NCBI GenBank assembly: GCA_019637095.1
Contig: JAHBWG010000037.1
Coordinates: 1-64,000 of the forward strand
Origin: Sandaracinaceae bacterium
Lineage (GTDB): Bacteria; Myxococcota_A; Polyangia; Polyangiales; Sandaracinaceae
Length of the DNA stretch: 64,000 nt
Direction: 5' to 3'
How positions within the stretch are numbered: the first letter of the stretch is position 1; every line of letters starts with the position of its first letter. Positions 24,416-35,200 of the stretch are shown here, in pieces. The notes beneath the pieces were generated by a model. It was not told the origin of the DNA. It saw nothing but the letters and a program-made list of their open reading frames with translations, and searched no databases. The translations under genes and the position numbers were made by a program.

Positions 24416-26110
24416 ATGACGTGGATCCTCATCACGGGAGCGAGCCGGGGGATCGGTCGCGCGAGCGCGCTGCGGCTCGCGGCGGCGGGGGCGCGCGTGA
24501 TCGCGACGGGGCGCGACGTCGAGGCGCTCGGCGCGCTCGAGCGCGAGGCCCGCGCGCGCGGCGGTGCGCTCACGACGCTCCGGCTCGACGTGGACGACGC
24601 GCGCTCCGTCGAGGCCGCCGCCGCCGCGGTGCACGAGCGCACCGCGGGCTATGGGCTCGACGTGCTCGTGAACAACGCGGGCTTCGGCGAGATGACGCCG
24701 ATCGTGCGCTGCGGCGCGGGGCGCGAGCGGCGCATGTTCGAGACGAACCTCGTCGGCGCGGCGCGCTGCGTGCGCGCGTTCCTGCCCGCGATGCGCGCGC
24801 GCGGGCGCGGGCGGATCGTGAACGTCGCGAGCCTGCTCGGGCGCATGGTGATGCCGCTGCAGGGTGTCTACGCGGCCGCGAAGCACGCGCTCGAGGCGAT
24901 GAACGACGCGCTGCGGCTCGAGGTGGAGCGCTTCGGCGTCGAGGTGCTCCTGCTCGAGCCCGGCGCGGTCGACACGCCGTTCAACGACGTCGCGTTCCGG
25001 GCGCTCGACGCGCTCGCGGCCGACCCGGACTACGGCGCCGCCGTGCGGCGCATGCAGCGGATCGAGGCGATGTACCGGCGCTCCGCGGCGCCGCCCGAGG
25101 CGCTCGCCGAGGCGCTCGAGCGGCTCTGCCTCGGCCCGTCGCCGTCCGCGCGCACGACGGCGCCCGGGTTCGCGCACGCGCAGCTCGAGGCGATGCGCGC
25201 CTCGCCGCGCGGGCTGAGGGAAGGCGTCTTGCGCGCTGCGCTCGCGCTCGGCCCCGAAGAGGACCGGCCGCCCGCCGCGCCGAGCCGCCGCGCGCTGGTC
25301 ACGGGCGCGGCCGGCGGGATCGGCAAGGAGGCTTGCTTCGCGCTCGCGCGCGCGGGCTGGCGCGTCGTCGCCACGGACATGAGCCCCGAGGGGCTCGCCG
25401 CGCTCGGAGCGCGCGCGAAGGAGCAGCGCCTCGCGATCGAGACGCGCGTGATGGACGTCACCGACGAGCGCTCGATCGCGTCGGTCGCCGATGGCCTCGC
25501 GCTCGACGTGCTGGTGAACAACGCGGGCTACGCCGAGGTGGCGCCGATCGAGCTCGCGACCGACGCGGCGTGGCACGACCAGCTCGCGGTGAACGTGCAC
25601 GGGATGTCGTCGGTCACGCGCGCGTTCGCGCCGGCGATGATGGCGCGCCGGCGCGGCCACGTGATCAACGTCTCGAGCGTGGTCGGCCGCGTCACGTTCC
25701 CGTTCCTCGGCGTCTACGGGGCGAGCAAGCACGCGGTCGAGGCGCTCACCGACGGGCTGCGCCTCGAGCTCGGCGGCTTCGGCGTGCGCGTGAGCGCGAT
25801 CCAGCCCGCGTTCATCCGCACCGGCTTCGCCGCGCGCGCCAAGGCGAGCCTCGCGCGCTACGACGTCTCGAGCGGCCCGTACGAGCGCGCGTTCACGCAG
25901 ATGGACCGCATCCTCGACCGGCTCGACAAGCTCGGCGGGGAGCCGCCCGACGTCGCGCGCGCGATCGTGCGCGCCGCGCGCAGCGCCTCGCCGCGGGCGC
26001 GCCAGCAGACGCCGTGGTCCGCGTGGCTCGCCGTGCGCACCGTGCCGTGGCTCCCGGTCTCGGTCGTCGACGCCGGCATGGCGCGCTTCATGGGCATGCG
26101 TCGAGAATGA
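24416..26110 (+). CDS. tandem double short-chain dehydrogenase/reductase
   Basis: Two complete classical SDR domains are joined in one 564-residue protein. Domain 1 has TGASRGIG (7-14), NNAG, the catalytic Ser in NVASLLG and YAAAK. Domain 2 has TGAAGGIG starting near residue 297, NNAG, Ser in NVSSVVG and YGASK. Both therefore keep the NAD(P)-binding glycine motif and the Ser-Tyr-Lys triad. The two halves are similar to each other, so an internal duplication is likely. The substrates are unknown; sequences such as MxxRRRGHVINVSS resemble the large group acting on lipids, steroids or polyketides. The stop codon lies within a small palindromic repeat. Confidence 0.88.
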   Translation: MTWILITGASRGIGRASALRLAAAGARVIATGRDVEALGALEREARARGGALTTLRLDVDDARSVEAAAAAVHERTAGYGLDVLVNNAGFGEMTPIVRCGAGRERRMFETNLVGAARCVRAFLPAMRARGRGRIVNVASLLGRMVMPLQGVYAAAKHALEAMNDALRLEVERFGVEVLLLEPGAVDTPFNDVAFRALDALAADPDYGAAVRRMQRIEAMYRRSAAPPEALAEALERLCLGPSPSARTTAPGFAHAQLEAMRASPRGLREGVLRAALALGPEEDRPPAAPSRRALVTGAAGGIGKEACFALARAGWRVVATDMSPEGLAALGARAKEQRLAIETRVMDVTDERSIASVADGLALDVLVNNAGYAEVAPIELATDAAWHDQLAVNVHGMSSVTRAFAPAMMARRRGHVINVSSVVGRVTFPFLGVYGASKHAVEALTDGLRLELGGFGVRVSAIQPAFIRTGFAARAKASLARYDVSSGPYERAFTQMDRILDRLDKLGGEPPDVARAIVRAARSASPRARQQTPWSAWLAVRTVPWLPVSVVDAGMARFMGMRRE

Positions 26111-26138
26111 CGAGGTGACGAGGATCGTCCCCTCACTC
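26104..26138 (-). repeat. small palindromic repeat (GACGA-TCC-TCGTC), copy 3
   Basis: On the - strand this reads GAGTGAGGGGACGATCCTCG and continues to TCGTCATTCTC, with the hairpin at 26117-26129. It begins in the stop codon of the lipoprotein gene (TGA at 26135-26133) and its far end covers the stop of the convergent SDR gene. The copy at 58849-58880 has the same relation to a stop codon. Other copies are at 2168-2195 and 22637-22656. Confidence 0.8.
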
Positions 26139-27362
26139 GCAGACGCGGAGGTGGGCGATCGCGAGGGAGGAGCCCATCGTGGTGACCCACGCGACGGCGC
26201 CGCCGGGGAGCGGGACGAAGTCGCTCGCGCGCGCGAGGCCCGCGGGGAGGTCGACGGGGCCCTCGACGAGCACACCCGCGGCGTCGACGCGCGCGAGACG
26301 ATCGGCGCCGCCCGCCGTCCAGCCGACGAGCGCGCCGCCCGCGAACGCGGCGAGGTGGACGTCCGCGTCGTCGCCGGCGGCGTCGGTCACCCAGACCGGG
26401 GCGCTCACGCTGCGGTCGTCGCCGACGCGCACGAGCGCGACGTCGCGCGAGGCGCGCCCGTGCGGGGTCGAGAACGCGGCGAGGAAGCCGCCGGCCACCG
26501 GCGCGATGCCGCCCAGGCGCGTGTCGACGCGACCGCGGCAGTCGCCGGACGGGTCCTCGAAGAGCTCGGTCCGGTGGCTGAAGTAGACGCCCTTGCCCGG
26601 GAAGCAGTCCGAGACACACAGCGGGCCGATGCCCGACGCGCCCTGGACGATGCGCACCTCCATCGAGTGGCTGCAGCCCCAGCCCCAGCCGCCGCCCGCA
26701 GGCGCGCCGCTCGCGTCGAAGAAGCGCAGCGTGTCGCCGTAGTGCGCGACGCCGTCGTTCCACAGGCGCTGCACGGTGTGGTAGGTCGCCCACTGGCTGC
26801 CGGTCCACGTGACGCGGCCGGCGCGGATGCCGGTGCCGAACCACTCGTTCTCCGTCACGTCGTGCGGGACGCCGCCGAGCAGGCGGTGCGCGAAGCGCTC
26901 GGCGCCGCCGGGCTCGACCACGACGAGCCACAGCTCGTCGCTCCCGCGATCGACGAGCACGCCGGCCGCGCCGCTCCCGTCCGCCGCGACGCCCCACGCG
27001 CGGTTGCCGTCGACGGTCGCGGTGCCCGCGCTCGCGCCGTCGAGCCCCACCCACGTCAGCGTCACGCCGCCGCCCGAGGTGGCGACGACGAGGCCGCTCG
27101 GCGTCGCGGCGGCGTGGACGCCGTCGCTCGCGCCGAGCCCGCGGATGGGGCTCGACGTGAAGCCCGCGGCGAGCCCGCCGGCGCAGGCGCCCGCGTCGAG
27201 CGGCGGCGGGGGCCCGCCGTCGCGCTCGCTGGCGTCGATCGCGCCCGCGTCCGCGCCCGGCGGCGCCGCGGCGTCCATCGAGGCGACGGCGGCGTCGTCG
27301 AAGCGCAGCTCTCCCGTGCATCCGAGGAGCGCGAGCGCTCCGATCGCGAAGGTGCGGCTCAC
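26133..27362 (-). CDS. predicted lipoprotein with propeller-like repeats, 409 aa
   Basis: GTG 27362 starts the signal VSRTFAIGALALLGC (lipobox LLGC). A Gly/Ala/Asp/Pro-rich linker (to about residue 60) leads into a domain with repeated beta-strand units such as SGLVVATSGGGVTLTWVGLD and LVGWTAGGADRLARVD, suggesting a beta-propeller. Six or so Cys occur, among them CSHS, CVSDCF and the last-but-one residue. This layout recurs in myxobacterial surface lipoproteins of unknown role. TATCCT lies 7 nt upstream of GTG with no Shine-Dalgarno sequence. It converges on the double-SDR gene over a palindromic repeat. Confidence 0.7.
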   Translation of the reverse strand: MSRTFAIGALALLGCTGELRFDDAAVASMDAAAPPGADAGAIDASERDGGPPPPLDAGACAGGLAAGFTSSPIRGLGASDGVHAAATPSGLVVATSGGGVTLTWVGLDGASAGTATVDGNRAWGVAADGSGAAGVLVDRGSDELWLVVVEPGGAERFAHRLLGGVPHDVTENEWFGTGIRAGRVTWTGSQWATYHTVQRLWNDGVAHYGDTLRFFDASGAPAGGGWGWGCSHSMEVRIVQGASGIGPLCVSDCFPGKGVYFSHRTELFEDPSGDCRGRVDTRLGGIAPVAGGFLAAFSTPHGRASRDVALVRVGDDRSVSAPVWVTDAAGDDADVHLAAFAGGALVGWTAGGADRLARVDAAGVLVEGPVDLPAGLARASDFVPLPGGAVAWVTTMGSSLAIAHLRVCE

Positions 27363-27422
27363 GATCCCGAGGATACGCCTCCCGCGCCGTCGAACGAAGC
27401 GGCCGCCCGAGCAGGCCCCCGC

Positions 27423-27462
27423 AAAAACGAAAGGGCGGCGACCGGAGCCCCGGCCGCCGCCC
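27423..27462 (-). terminator. rho-independent terminator
   Basis: On the - strand a GC-rich hairpin (GGGCGG at 27462-27457 paired with CCGCCC at 27438-27433, further pairing inside) is followed by TTTCGTTTTT (27432-27423). It lies about 35 bp after the stop of the secreted-protein gene at 27497. This is the only classical U-tract terminator I noticed in the window. Confidence 0.75.
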
Positions 27463-27496
27463 GCCGCGAGCGCGCTGGCTCGAACGCGCGTGCGGA

Positions 27497-28321
27497 CTAC
27501 TCGCCGCCCTCGGTTGGCGCGGCCGTCGCGCCCGGCGGGAGCAGGCGCGTGATGTCGTACGCCCAGAGCGTGCCGGCTTCGTTCACCGCGTAGAGCCGGT
27601 TGCCCATGATGAACACGAAGCGCGTCGCCGGCTGGCCGAGCTCGTAGTTCGGCGCCGAGATGAGCCGCGCCTGCCCGAGGGCCGGGTTGATGTCGTGCGA
27701 GACGACCGAGTTGTCGCTGAAGATCACGTAGACGGTGCGCCCGATGTTGAACGCGTGCCGGACCTGACGCGGCGCCTGGACACCGACGCTGCCGATGCGC
27801 GTCGGCATCTGGACCGTGTTGCTGACGACGTGCGCCCAGATCTCGCCCTGGCGCGTCACGTTGATGAGCCGGTTCTGGAGCCGGAACATGAAGATCGGGT
27901 CCTGCCCCTGGGTGCCGACCGGCGAGCCCGGGATCTGCTCCGGCGGGCCGATGCTCTCGCCGCGGATCTGGTGGCGGTAGAGCAGGCCTGCGCGCGTCAC
28001 GACGAGGATGTGGTTCGGGCCCCACGGGATCACGTACTCGGTCGGATCACCGGGATGTCCGACGGTGTGGCCGCGCATGCGGATGTGCATCTGCACCGCG
28101 TTGCCCTGGACGCGGTGGAAGAAGACCTCGTCGGCCTGGTTCACGTAGAGGATGCGGTTGTTCGTGCCGCCCCAGACGAACCGCGCCCGAACCGCCTGCG
28201 CGGCCACGGGCGCGCCCGTGATCTGACGGGGCGGGCCGATCTGCGCGCTCGCCGGCGACGCCATCAGCGGTACGGCGGCCAACGCGGTCAGGATCGCCAA
28301 CGTTTGCGAAAGTGCTCTCAC
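27497..28321 (-). CDS. secreted protein with repeated propeller-like units, 274 aa
   Basis: The signal peptide (residues 1-26) ends in SPASA-Q. The mature part is composed of about five similar units of 40-45 residues, each with a pattern such as NRILYVNQADEVFFHRV, NHILVVTRAGLLYRHQI, NRLINVTRQGEIWAHVV and NRLYAVNEAGTLWAYDI. These look like tectonin- or Kelch-like propeller blades. It is probably a periplasmic or outer-surface binding protein; no catalytic motif is seen. GTG 28321 has GGAGG 4 nt upstream. A rho-independent terminator follows, so it is probably a single-gene unit. Confidence 0.75.
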   Translation of the reverse strand: MRALSQTLAILTALAAVPLMASPASAQIGPPRQITGAPVAAQAVRARFVWGGTNNRILYVNQADEVFFHRVQGNAVQMHIRMRGHTVGHPGDPTEYVIPWGPNHILVVTRAGLLYRHQIRGESIGPPEQIPGSPVGTQGQDPIFMFRLQNRLINVTRQGEIWAHVVSNTVQMPTRIGSVGVQAPRQVRHAFNIGRTVYVIFSDNSVVSHDINPALGQARLISAPNYELGQPATRFVFIMGNRLYAVNEAGTLWAYDITRLLPPGATAAPTEGGE

Positions 28322-28472
28322 GACGCCTCCAGCTTGTGGGGACGGAAGGGGACGTTCACGCGAAACCCCACCCGCCGCGGGTTGCCCGTGAAAGACGCGG
28401 CGTGTCCGCGCGCATTCAACGGGCCTCGAACGTGGCGCGTAGGAGACCAGCCGCCCCGGCCGGAGTCAAGCG

Positions 28473-29177
28473 TCACGGCCCCGCGGCGCCGCGCCCCGCG
28501 CGCGAGGCGCGGAAGCGCTCCCACGTCGGATACACGCTGCAGAGCACGGCCCCGAGCAGGAGGCCCCCCGCGAAGCCGCCGAGGTGCGCGTCGCGCGCGA
28601 CGCCGTCGCTGCCCTCGCGCAGCGCGATGACGTCGAGCGCCGCGGCGACCAGCGCGACGAGGGCGGCGTGCAGCGGCGGCACCGGGCGCGCGAGCGGCCA
28701 CGCCATCGCCCACGGGATGTCCCAGCGGAACGCGAGCAGCACGTAGAGCCCGGCGACACCGCTGATCGCGCCCGACGCGCCCACGACGTAGGTCGGTGGG
28801 CCCTCCACGCGGTGCACGACGAAGGCGGCCGCGCTCGTGATCGAGCACACGACGAGCGCGACGAGCACCCAGCGGTCCCCCGCGACCTGGGAGAGCAGGG
28901 TCCCGAAGAGCCAGAAGTAGCCGAGGTTGAACGCCAGGTGCATCAGGTCGGCGTGCACGAGCACCGTGGTCAGCGCGGTGCCGAGCGTGAGCCACGCCTC
29001 GAGCGTGCCGGGCGCCCGCGCGAGCGTCTCGATCGCCAGGACGAGCTCCTGCGGGACGAGCGCGAACGAGGGCGCGAGCCCGAACCCCGTCACCCAGTCG
29101 GCGACGAAGACCGCCGCGAGCACGACGCACACCGCGATCACGGCGCGGCTCTTCGTCGGATCGGTCGCGAGCGGCAT
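28473..29177 (-). CDS. rhomboid-family intramembrane serine protease
   Basis: A six-helix-type rhomboid of 234 residues. The catalytic Ser is in GASG (residue 135) and the catalytic His is H198 in HLGGFAGG. The conserved HxxxN pair is in HLAFNLGYFWLFG (H80, N84). All key residues are therefore present and the enzyme should cleave membrane proteins within the bilayer. There is no extra soluble domain. ATG 29177 is preceded by TGCTACAGT, with TACAGT 10 nt upstream and no Shine-Dalgarno sequence. It diverges from the giant TPR gene, 89 bp apart. Confidence 0.9.
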   Translation of the reverse strand: MPLATDPTKSRAVIAVCVVLAAVFVADWVTGFGLAPSFALVPQELVLAIETLARAPGTLEAWLTLGTALTTVLVHADLMHLAFNLGYFWLFGTLLSQVAGDRWVLVALVVCSITSAAAFVVHRVEGPPTYVVGASGAISGVAGLYVLLAFRWDIPWAMAWPLARPVPPLHAALVALVAAALDVIALREGSDGVARDAHLGGFAGGLLLGAVLCSVYPTWERFRASRAGRGAAGP

Positions 29178-29266
29178 CGCCGCGCGGACTGTAGCAGCGG
29201 GCTCGCTCGTGCACCCTTCTCGCGCGCGGTCCCGTTCGGTATCGTCGCCGTCCCACGGGACGAGGG

Positions 29267-32200
29267 ATGAGCGACGAAGACCACGCGAAGCTCCAGGAGA
29301 TGGTGACCCTCTACAAGCAGGGTCTCCTGGTCAACCCCAAGGACGTCCGCAAGCGCTTCCAGCTCGCCGCCGCGTACCACCGGCTCGGCGATCTCGACAA
29401 AGCGATCAAGGAGTACGAGACGGCGCGCAAGACGAGCGCCGATCACTACGCCTGCCGCTTCGGGCTCGGACGCGCGTACCTCGAGCTCGGCGACGTGCCC
29501 GCGGCGACCGCGGTGCTGCGCGAGGCGGCGGAGATCAAGCCCGACAGCACGGAGTGCCAGCACCTGCTCGGTGAGCTGGCCGTGCAGGCCAAGCAGCCCG
29601 ACGTCGCGGCGACCGCGTACCTCGCGGTCACGGTGCTCGAGAAGGACGCGAGCCCGCCCGAGTACCCCGACGCGCCGAAGAAGGGCGGCGACGCGTGCGT
29701 CGAGGTCCAGCGCTGGCAGGACGCGATCACCTGCTTCGAGCGTGGCCTCTCGCTCGCGCCCAACGATCCCGCGCAGCTCTACCCGCTCGGCCGCGCGTAC
29801 AACGCGACCGCGCAGTGGGCCAACGCGCAGCGCACGCTCGAGGCGCTCGTCGATCAGGTCCGCGATCACGTCGCGGGGCTCAAGCTGCTCGGCGAGGCCT
29901 GCAAGAACACCGGCGACGACGAGCGCGCGATCGACGCGTACCGCCGCGCGCTCGATCTCGACCCCGACTACCTCGACGGCTACATCGCGATCGGCGGCGT
30001 GTACGAGCACGTCGGCCAAGATCAGGAGGCACACAACTCCTACAAGATCGCGCTGCGCTTCCTGCCGGACGACGGCTCGATCTACTTCAAGCTCGGCCGC
30101 TGCCTGCGGCGGCTGAACAAGCCCGAGGAGGCGCACGAGCGCTTCCTCAAGGCCAGCACGCTGCTGCGCGACGATCCGGACGTGTTCCTCCAGCTCGGCC
30201 TCGTCGAGATGGAGCTCGCGCGCTGGGAGGACGCGGAGACGTCGCTCGCCGAGGCGGCGAGCCGGCGGCCCGGCCACCAAGCGACGCAAGAGGCGGTCGC
30301 GGCGGTCAAGACGCAGCTCGGAAAGGACGAGGAGGTCGTCGGCGCGTGGGAGAGCGTGGTCGCGCTCGATGCCGAGAACATGGAGGCGTGGGTCGCCCTC
30401 GCGCGGCTCTACTTCAAGTACGGCAAGTGGGAGAAGTGCATCGACGCCGCCGTCCAGAAGCTCCGCAAGGACGACGAGGACGTCGAGATGCTCCGCCTGC
30501 GGGGCACCTCGCTGAACCTGCTCGGGCGCTTCGACGAGGCGGTGCCGATCCTCCAGAAGGCGACGCGCACCGCGCCCGAAGATGCGCAAGCGAGCTTGCA
30601 GCTCGCGATCTCCTACAACGGCGTCGAGCGCTGGCAGCAGGCGCAGCAGGCGGCCGAGAAGGCGATCCGGCTCTGGACGGAAGGTCCGGGCGCCGCCGAC
30701 GCGCCGCGCATGGATCTCGCGCGCGCGCACAAGGAGCTCGCCAAGGGCTGCAAGCAGCTCGGCGACGACCGCGAGGCGATCACCGCGTTCCGCGCGGCGG
30801 CCGAGCTCGATCGCGACTGGGTCGAGGGGCTCGTCGAGGCGGGCGCGCTCTGTGAGAAGCTCGAGCGCTGGGACGACGCGGCGGGCGCCTACGGCGAGGC
30901 GGCGGCCCGCAAGCCCGACGAGGTGAGCCTGCACCGCACGCACGGTGGCCTGCTCGAGCGGCTCGAGCGCTGGGTCGACGCGACCGCCGCGTGGGAGAAG
31001 GCGGTCAAGCTCGAGGAGGAAGACCACAAGAGCCTCACGCGCCTCGGCGTCGTGCTCTGCCGCCAGCGCGAGTGGGCCGAGGCGCGCAAGTACCTCACGC
31101 GCGCGGTGAAGATCCGCCCGGACGTCGGCGAGGCGTTCAAGGAGCTCGGCCAGGCGTGCCTCGAGCTCGGCGATCTCGACGCGGCGCAGGAGTACCTCGG
31201 CTCCGCGCTCGAGATCGACAGCAAGTGGGCCCTCGGCTACGCGCTCGCGGGCCGCCTGCACGAGGCCAAGGGCGAGCTGAAGGCCGCCGAGGAGCGGCTG
31301 ATCAAGGCGGTCGAGCTCGCGCCCGAGGAGGTCTCGCTCTCGGGGCTGCTCGGCCGCGTGCGGGTGAAGCTCGCGAAGTACGCCGAGGCGCTCGATCCGC
31401 TCAAGGCGGCGGTGCGCGCGGCGCCCGAGGACGGCGCGCTGCGCGTCGCCTACGGCACGGCGCTCTTGCGCACCGAGAGCGGTGAGGCGGCCGCGGAGCA
31501 GCTCCGTCAGGCGGTGCGCCTGTTGCCCGCCGACGCGGACGCGCACGCGCTCCTCGGCGAGACCGCGCGCGTGCTCGGCGAGACCGCCGAGGCGATCGCG
31601 AGCTACGCGAAGGCCGTCGAGCTCGCGCCGTCGCGGCACGCGTGGCTGCGCCCGCTCGCGGAGCTGCAAGCCGACGCGCGCGACGACGCGGCCTCGAGCG
31701 CGACGTGGCAGCGCGCCATCGACGCGAGCCCGGACGACTCGGAGCTCTGGGCCGGTCATGGCGCGGTCCTGCAGCGGCTCGGTCAGCACGAGGCGTCGGC
31801 GGCGGCGTACGCGAAGGCGGTCGAGCTCGGCGGCGACGACAGCAAGCGCCTCTTGATCGACCTCGGCCTCGGCTACGTGCGCTCCTCGCAGTGGGAGCGC
31901 GCTCGCGAGGCGCTGACGAAGTGCGTCGAGCTCTCGCCGAACAACGCGGACGTGCACGAGAACCTCGGCGTCGCGCAGCGGCACCTCGGCGAGCTGCCGA
32001 ACGCGGAGCGCTCGTTCGCCAAGGCGATCGAGCTCGATCCGGCGCGCGGCGCGGCCAAGCGCGCGCTCGCCGAGGTGCGCGTGCAGCTCGGCAAGAAGGA
32101 GGCGGCGGTCGAGGCGTACCGCGCCGCGATCGACGCGCTGCCGCCCGAGGCCGCGCTCCACGCGGCGCTCGCCGGCCTGCTCGAGGAGCTCGGCCGCACC

Positions 32201-35200
32201 GAGGCCGCCGCGGACGCGTACGAGAAGGCGGTCGCGCTCGCGCCGACCGACGCGGCGTTGCTCTGCCGGCTCGGGCTCGCGTCGGTCGAGGCCCAGCGCT
32301 GGGAGCGCGCCTACGACGCGCTCGATCAGAGCGTCGGGTTCGACCCGCGCGTGGCCGAGGCGCACCACGGGCTCGGGCTCGCGAGCGAGCACCTCGACAA
32401 GCTCGGCGCCGCGGTGAAGGCGTTCGCGCGCGCGACGGAGCTCTCGCCCGAGCGCGGCGAGAGCTGGGTGGCGCTCGGTCGCGCGAACCGCGCGATGGAG
32501 CAGGACGCCGACGCCGAGGCCGCGCTCGCGCGCGCGGTTCAGCTCCTGCCCCAGGACGACACGGTCCACGCCGCGCACGGCGCGGTGCTCTACGCGCTCG
32601 GCAAGCTGGGCGCGGCCGAGCGGGCCTACGCGCGCGCGCTCGAGCTCGAGCCGGACTCGGCCGATCACTACCTCGGCAAGGCGCGCGCCGAGGAGGAGCA
32701 GGAGAAGTTCGAGGCGGCCCGCACCTCGCTGCGTCAGGCGACGCGCATCCGCCCCGACGACGCCGAGGCGCAGCTCCGCCTCGGGCGCGCGTGCGCGCGC
32801 CTCCACATGAACGACGAGGCGCTCGCCGCGCTGCTCGAGAGCACCCGGCTCGACGCGACCAGCGGCGAGGCGTTCGCCGCCCTCGCGGATCTGCACGCGG
32901 CGATGGGCGACCGCGAGCTCGCCGTGCGCGCCTTCGCGAAGGCGACCGAGCTCGACCCGGGCGAGGAGTCCGTCTTGCGCCGCTACGCCGCGCTGTTGAC
33001 CGAGCTCGGCCGTCACGGCGAGGCGGCCGCGGCGTTCGCGCGGATCGCGAAGCTCAGCGCCGATGACCCCGACGCGCAGCTCGCGCTCGGCCGCGCGCAC
33101 GCCGCCGGCGGTGCATGGGAGGCAGCGCGCGAGGCGTTCCGCGCCGCCGCGCACGCCACGCCGGATCGCGCCGACCCTCACCGCGAGCTCGCCAAGGCGT
33201 GCGTCGCGCTCGGCGCACACGAGGACGCGGCGCTCGCGTTCAAGAAGCTCCTCGGCGTCGCCTCGCACGACCCGGAGGCGCTCGCCGGGCTCGGCGCCGC
33301 GTACCTCGCGCTCGGCCGGGAGGTCGACGCGGTCGATCCGCTCACGAAGGTCGTCGAGCTGCGCCCCGAAGATCCGGCGCTGCGCGCGCAGCTCGGCGGC
33401 GCGCTGTTCGCCCTCGGCCGCGTCGAGAGCGCGATCCCGCACCTCGCCAAGGCCGCGGAGCTCGTCCCGCGCGACGCCGACGCGCTCTTGGTGCTCGGCC
33501 GCGCGCAGGCGGACAAGGGCGATCACGCGCAGGCGGTGAACGCGCTGCGGCGCGCGGCGGACGTCGCGCCCTCGCGCCTCGACGTCGCGCGCGCGCTCGG
33601 CGCGAGCGCCGCCGCGCTCGGGCAGCACGAGCTCGCCGCGATCACCTGGGAGCGCGTGACCAAGGCCGAGGCCGAGGACGCCGACGCGTGGGTCGCGCTC
33701 TCGCGCGCGCGCCTCGCGCTCGCCGATCCGGTGCGCGCCGCGGAGGCCCTGCGCGAGGCGCTCGGGCACCGGCCCGCGGAGCCGGCTCTGCACGCCGAGC
33801 TCGGCGATCTCTGGATGAAGGTCGACCGGCACGCCGACGCGCTCGCGAGCTACGAGAGCGCGATCGGGCTGTTGCCCGACGACGGCACGCTGCACCTCAA
33901 GCGCGGGCTCGCGCTCAAGGCGCTGGGCAAGGCCGCCGAGGCGCGCGCCTCGTTCGAGGAGGCGACGCGCCGCGCGCCGCAGCTCCGGCAGGCGTGGGTG
34001 GAGCGCGCGCGAGCGGAGCAGGCGTTCGGTGCGCGCGAGGTCGCCGTCGACGCGTGGAGCCGCGCGCTCGCGCTCGATCCGAACGACGCCGAAGGGCAGG
34101 GCGCGCTCGGGCACCTGCGGCTCGAGCTCGGCTTCGAGGAGGCGGCGATCGAGCCGCTCCGCAAGGCCGCGGCGCTCTCGCCGGCCGATCCGCTCGTGCA
34201 CGCGCGCCTCGGCGCGGCGCTCCTCGCGACGGGCGAGCACGGGGCCGCGCTCGAGCAGCTCGAGAAGGCGGCGGGGCTCGGCCTCGAGGACGCGGCCGGC
34301 TGGACGGACGTCGGGCGAGCGCGCCTGATCGCCGGGCAGCACGCGAAGGCGGTCGCCGCGTTCGGCGACGCGCTGCGCCTCGACACGCGCCGGCTCGGCG
34401 CGCTCGTCGGCAAGGCCGACGCGCAGGCGGCGCTCGGCCAGCACGCCGACGCGGTGATGGCCTATCGCGCGGCGATCGCGGACGAAGGCGATCTGCCGCC
34501 TGGCGTGCACGCGGCGCTCGGCCGCAGCCTGAGCGCGCTCGGCCGTCACCCGGAGGCGGTCGAGGCGTTCACCGCCGCGCACGGCGCGGCGCCCGGCGAC
34601 GCGGCGGTGCTCGCCGCGCTCGGCGTCGCCGAGGTCGCGTGCAACGCGTTCGAGCCGGCGATCGGGCACCTCGAGCGCGCGCTCGCGCTCTACCCGGACC
34701 AGCCCGAGGCGCGCCTCGCGCTCGGCCGCGCGTACGCGGGCGCTCAGCGCTGGAACGACGCGATCGGCGCGCTCGAGCGCGGGCTCACCGTGGTCTCCGA
34801 CAGCGGGCCCGGCTGGGCGGCGCTCGGCGACGCGCGCCGCGCGAACGACGCGCCCGAGGGCGCGATGGAGGCGTACCAGCGCGCGCTCGCGCTCGGCTAC
34901 GAGGGCGCCCGCCGCGGGCTCGGCATCCTGCTCGCCCAGGACATGCGCGACGACGAGGCCGCCGAGGCGCTCGAGGCGGCGGCGCAGAAGCTGCCGGACG
35001 ATCGCGAGCTCTTCGCGGTGCTCGCCGAGGTGCAGGAGCGCCGCGGCAAGCTCGACGACGCGGTGCGCCGCTACGAGCGCGCGGTGCTGCTCTCGGGCGG
35101 CGTCGACGCCGCGGACGACGGCGAGCTCGTGCTCGGCTACGGTCGCGCGCTCCACGCCAAGCAGCAGCTCGACCTGGCGCTGCGCGCGCTCACGCGCGCG

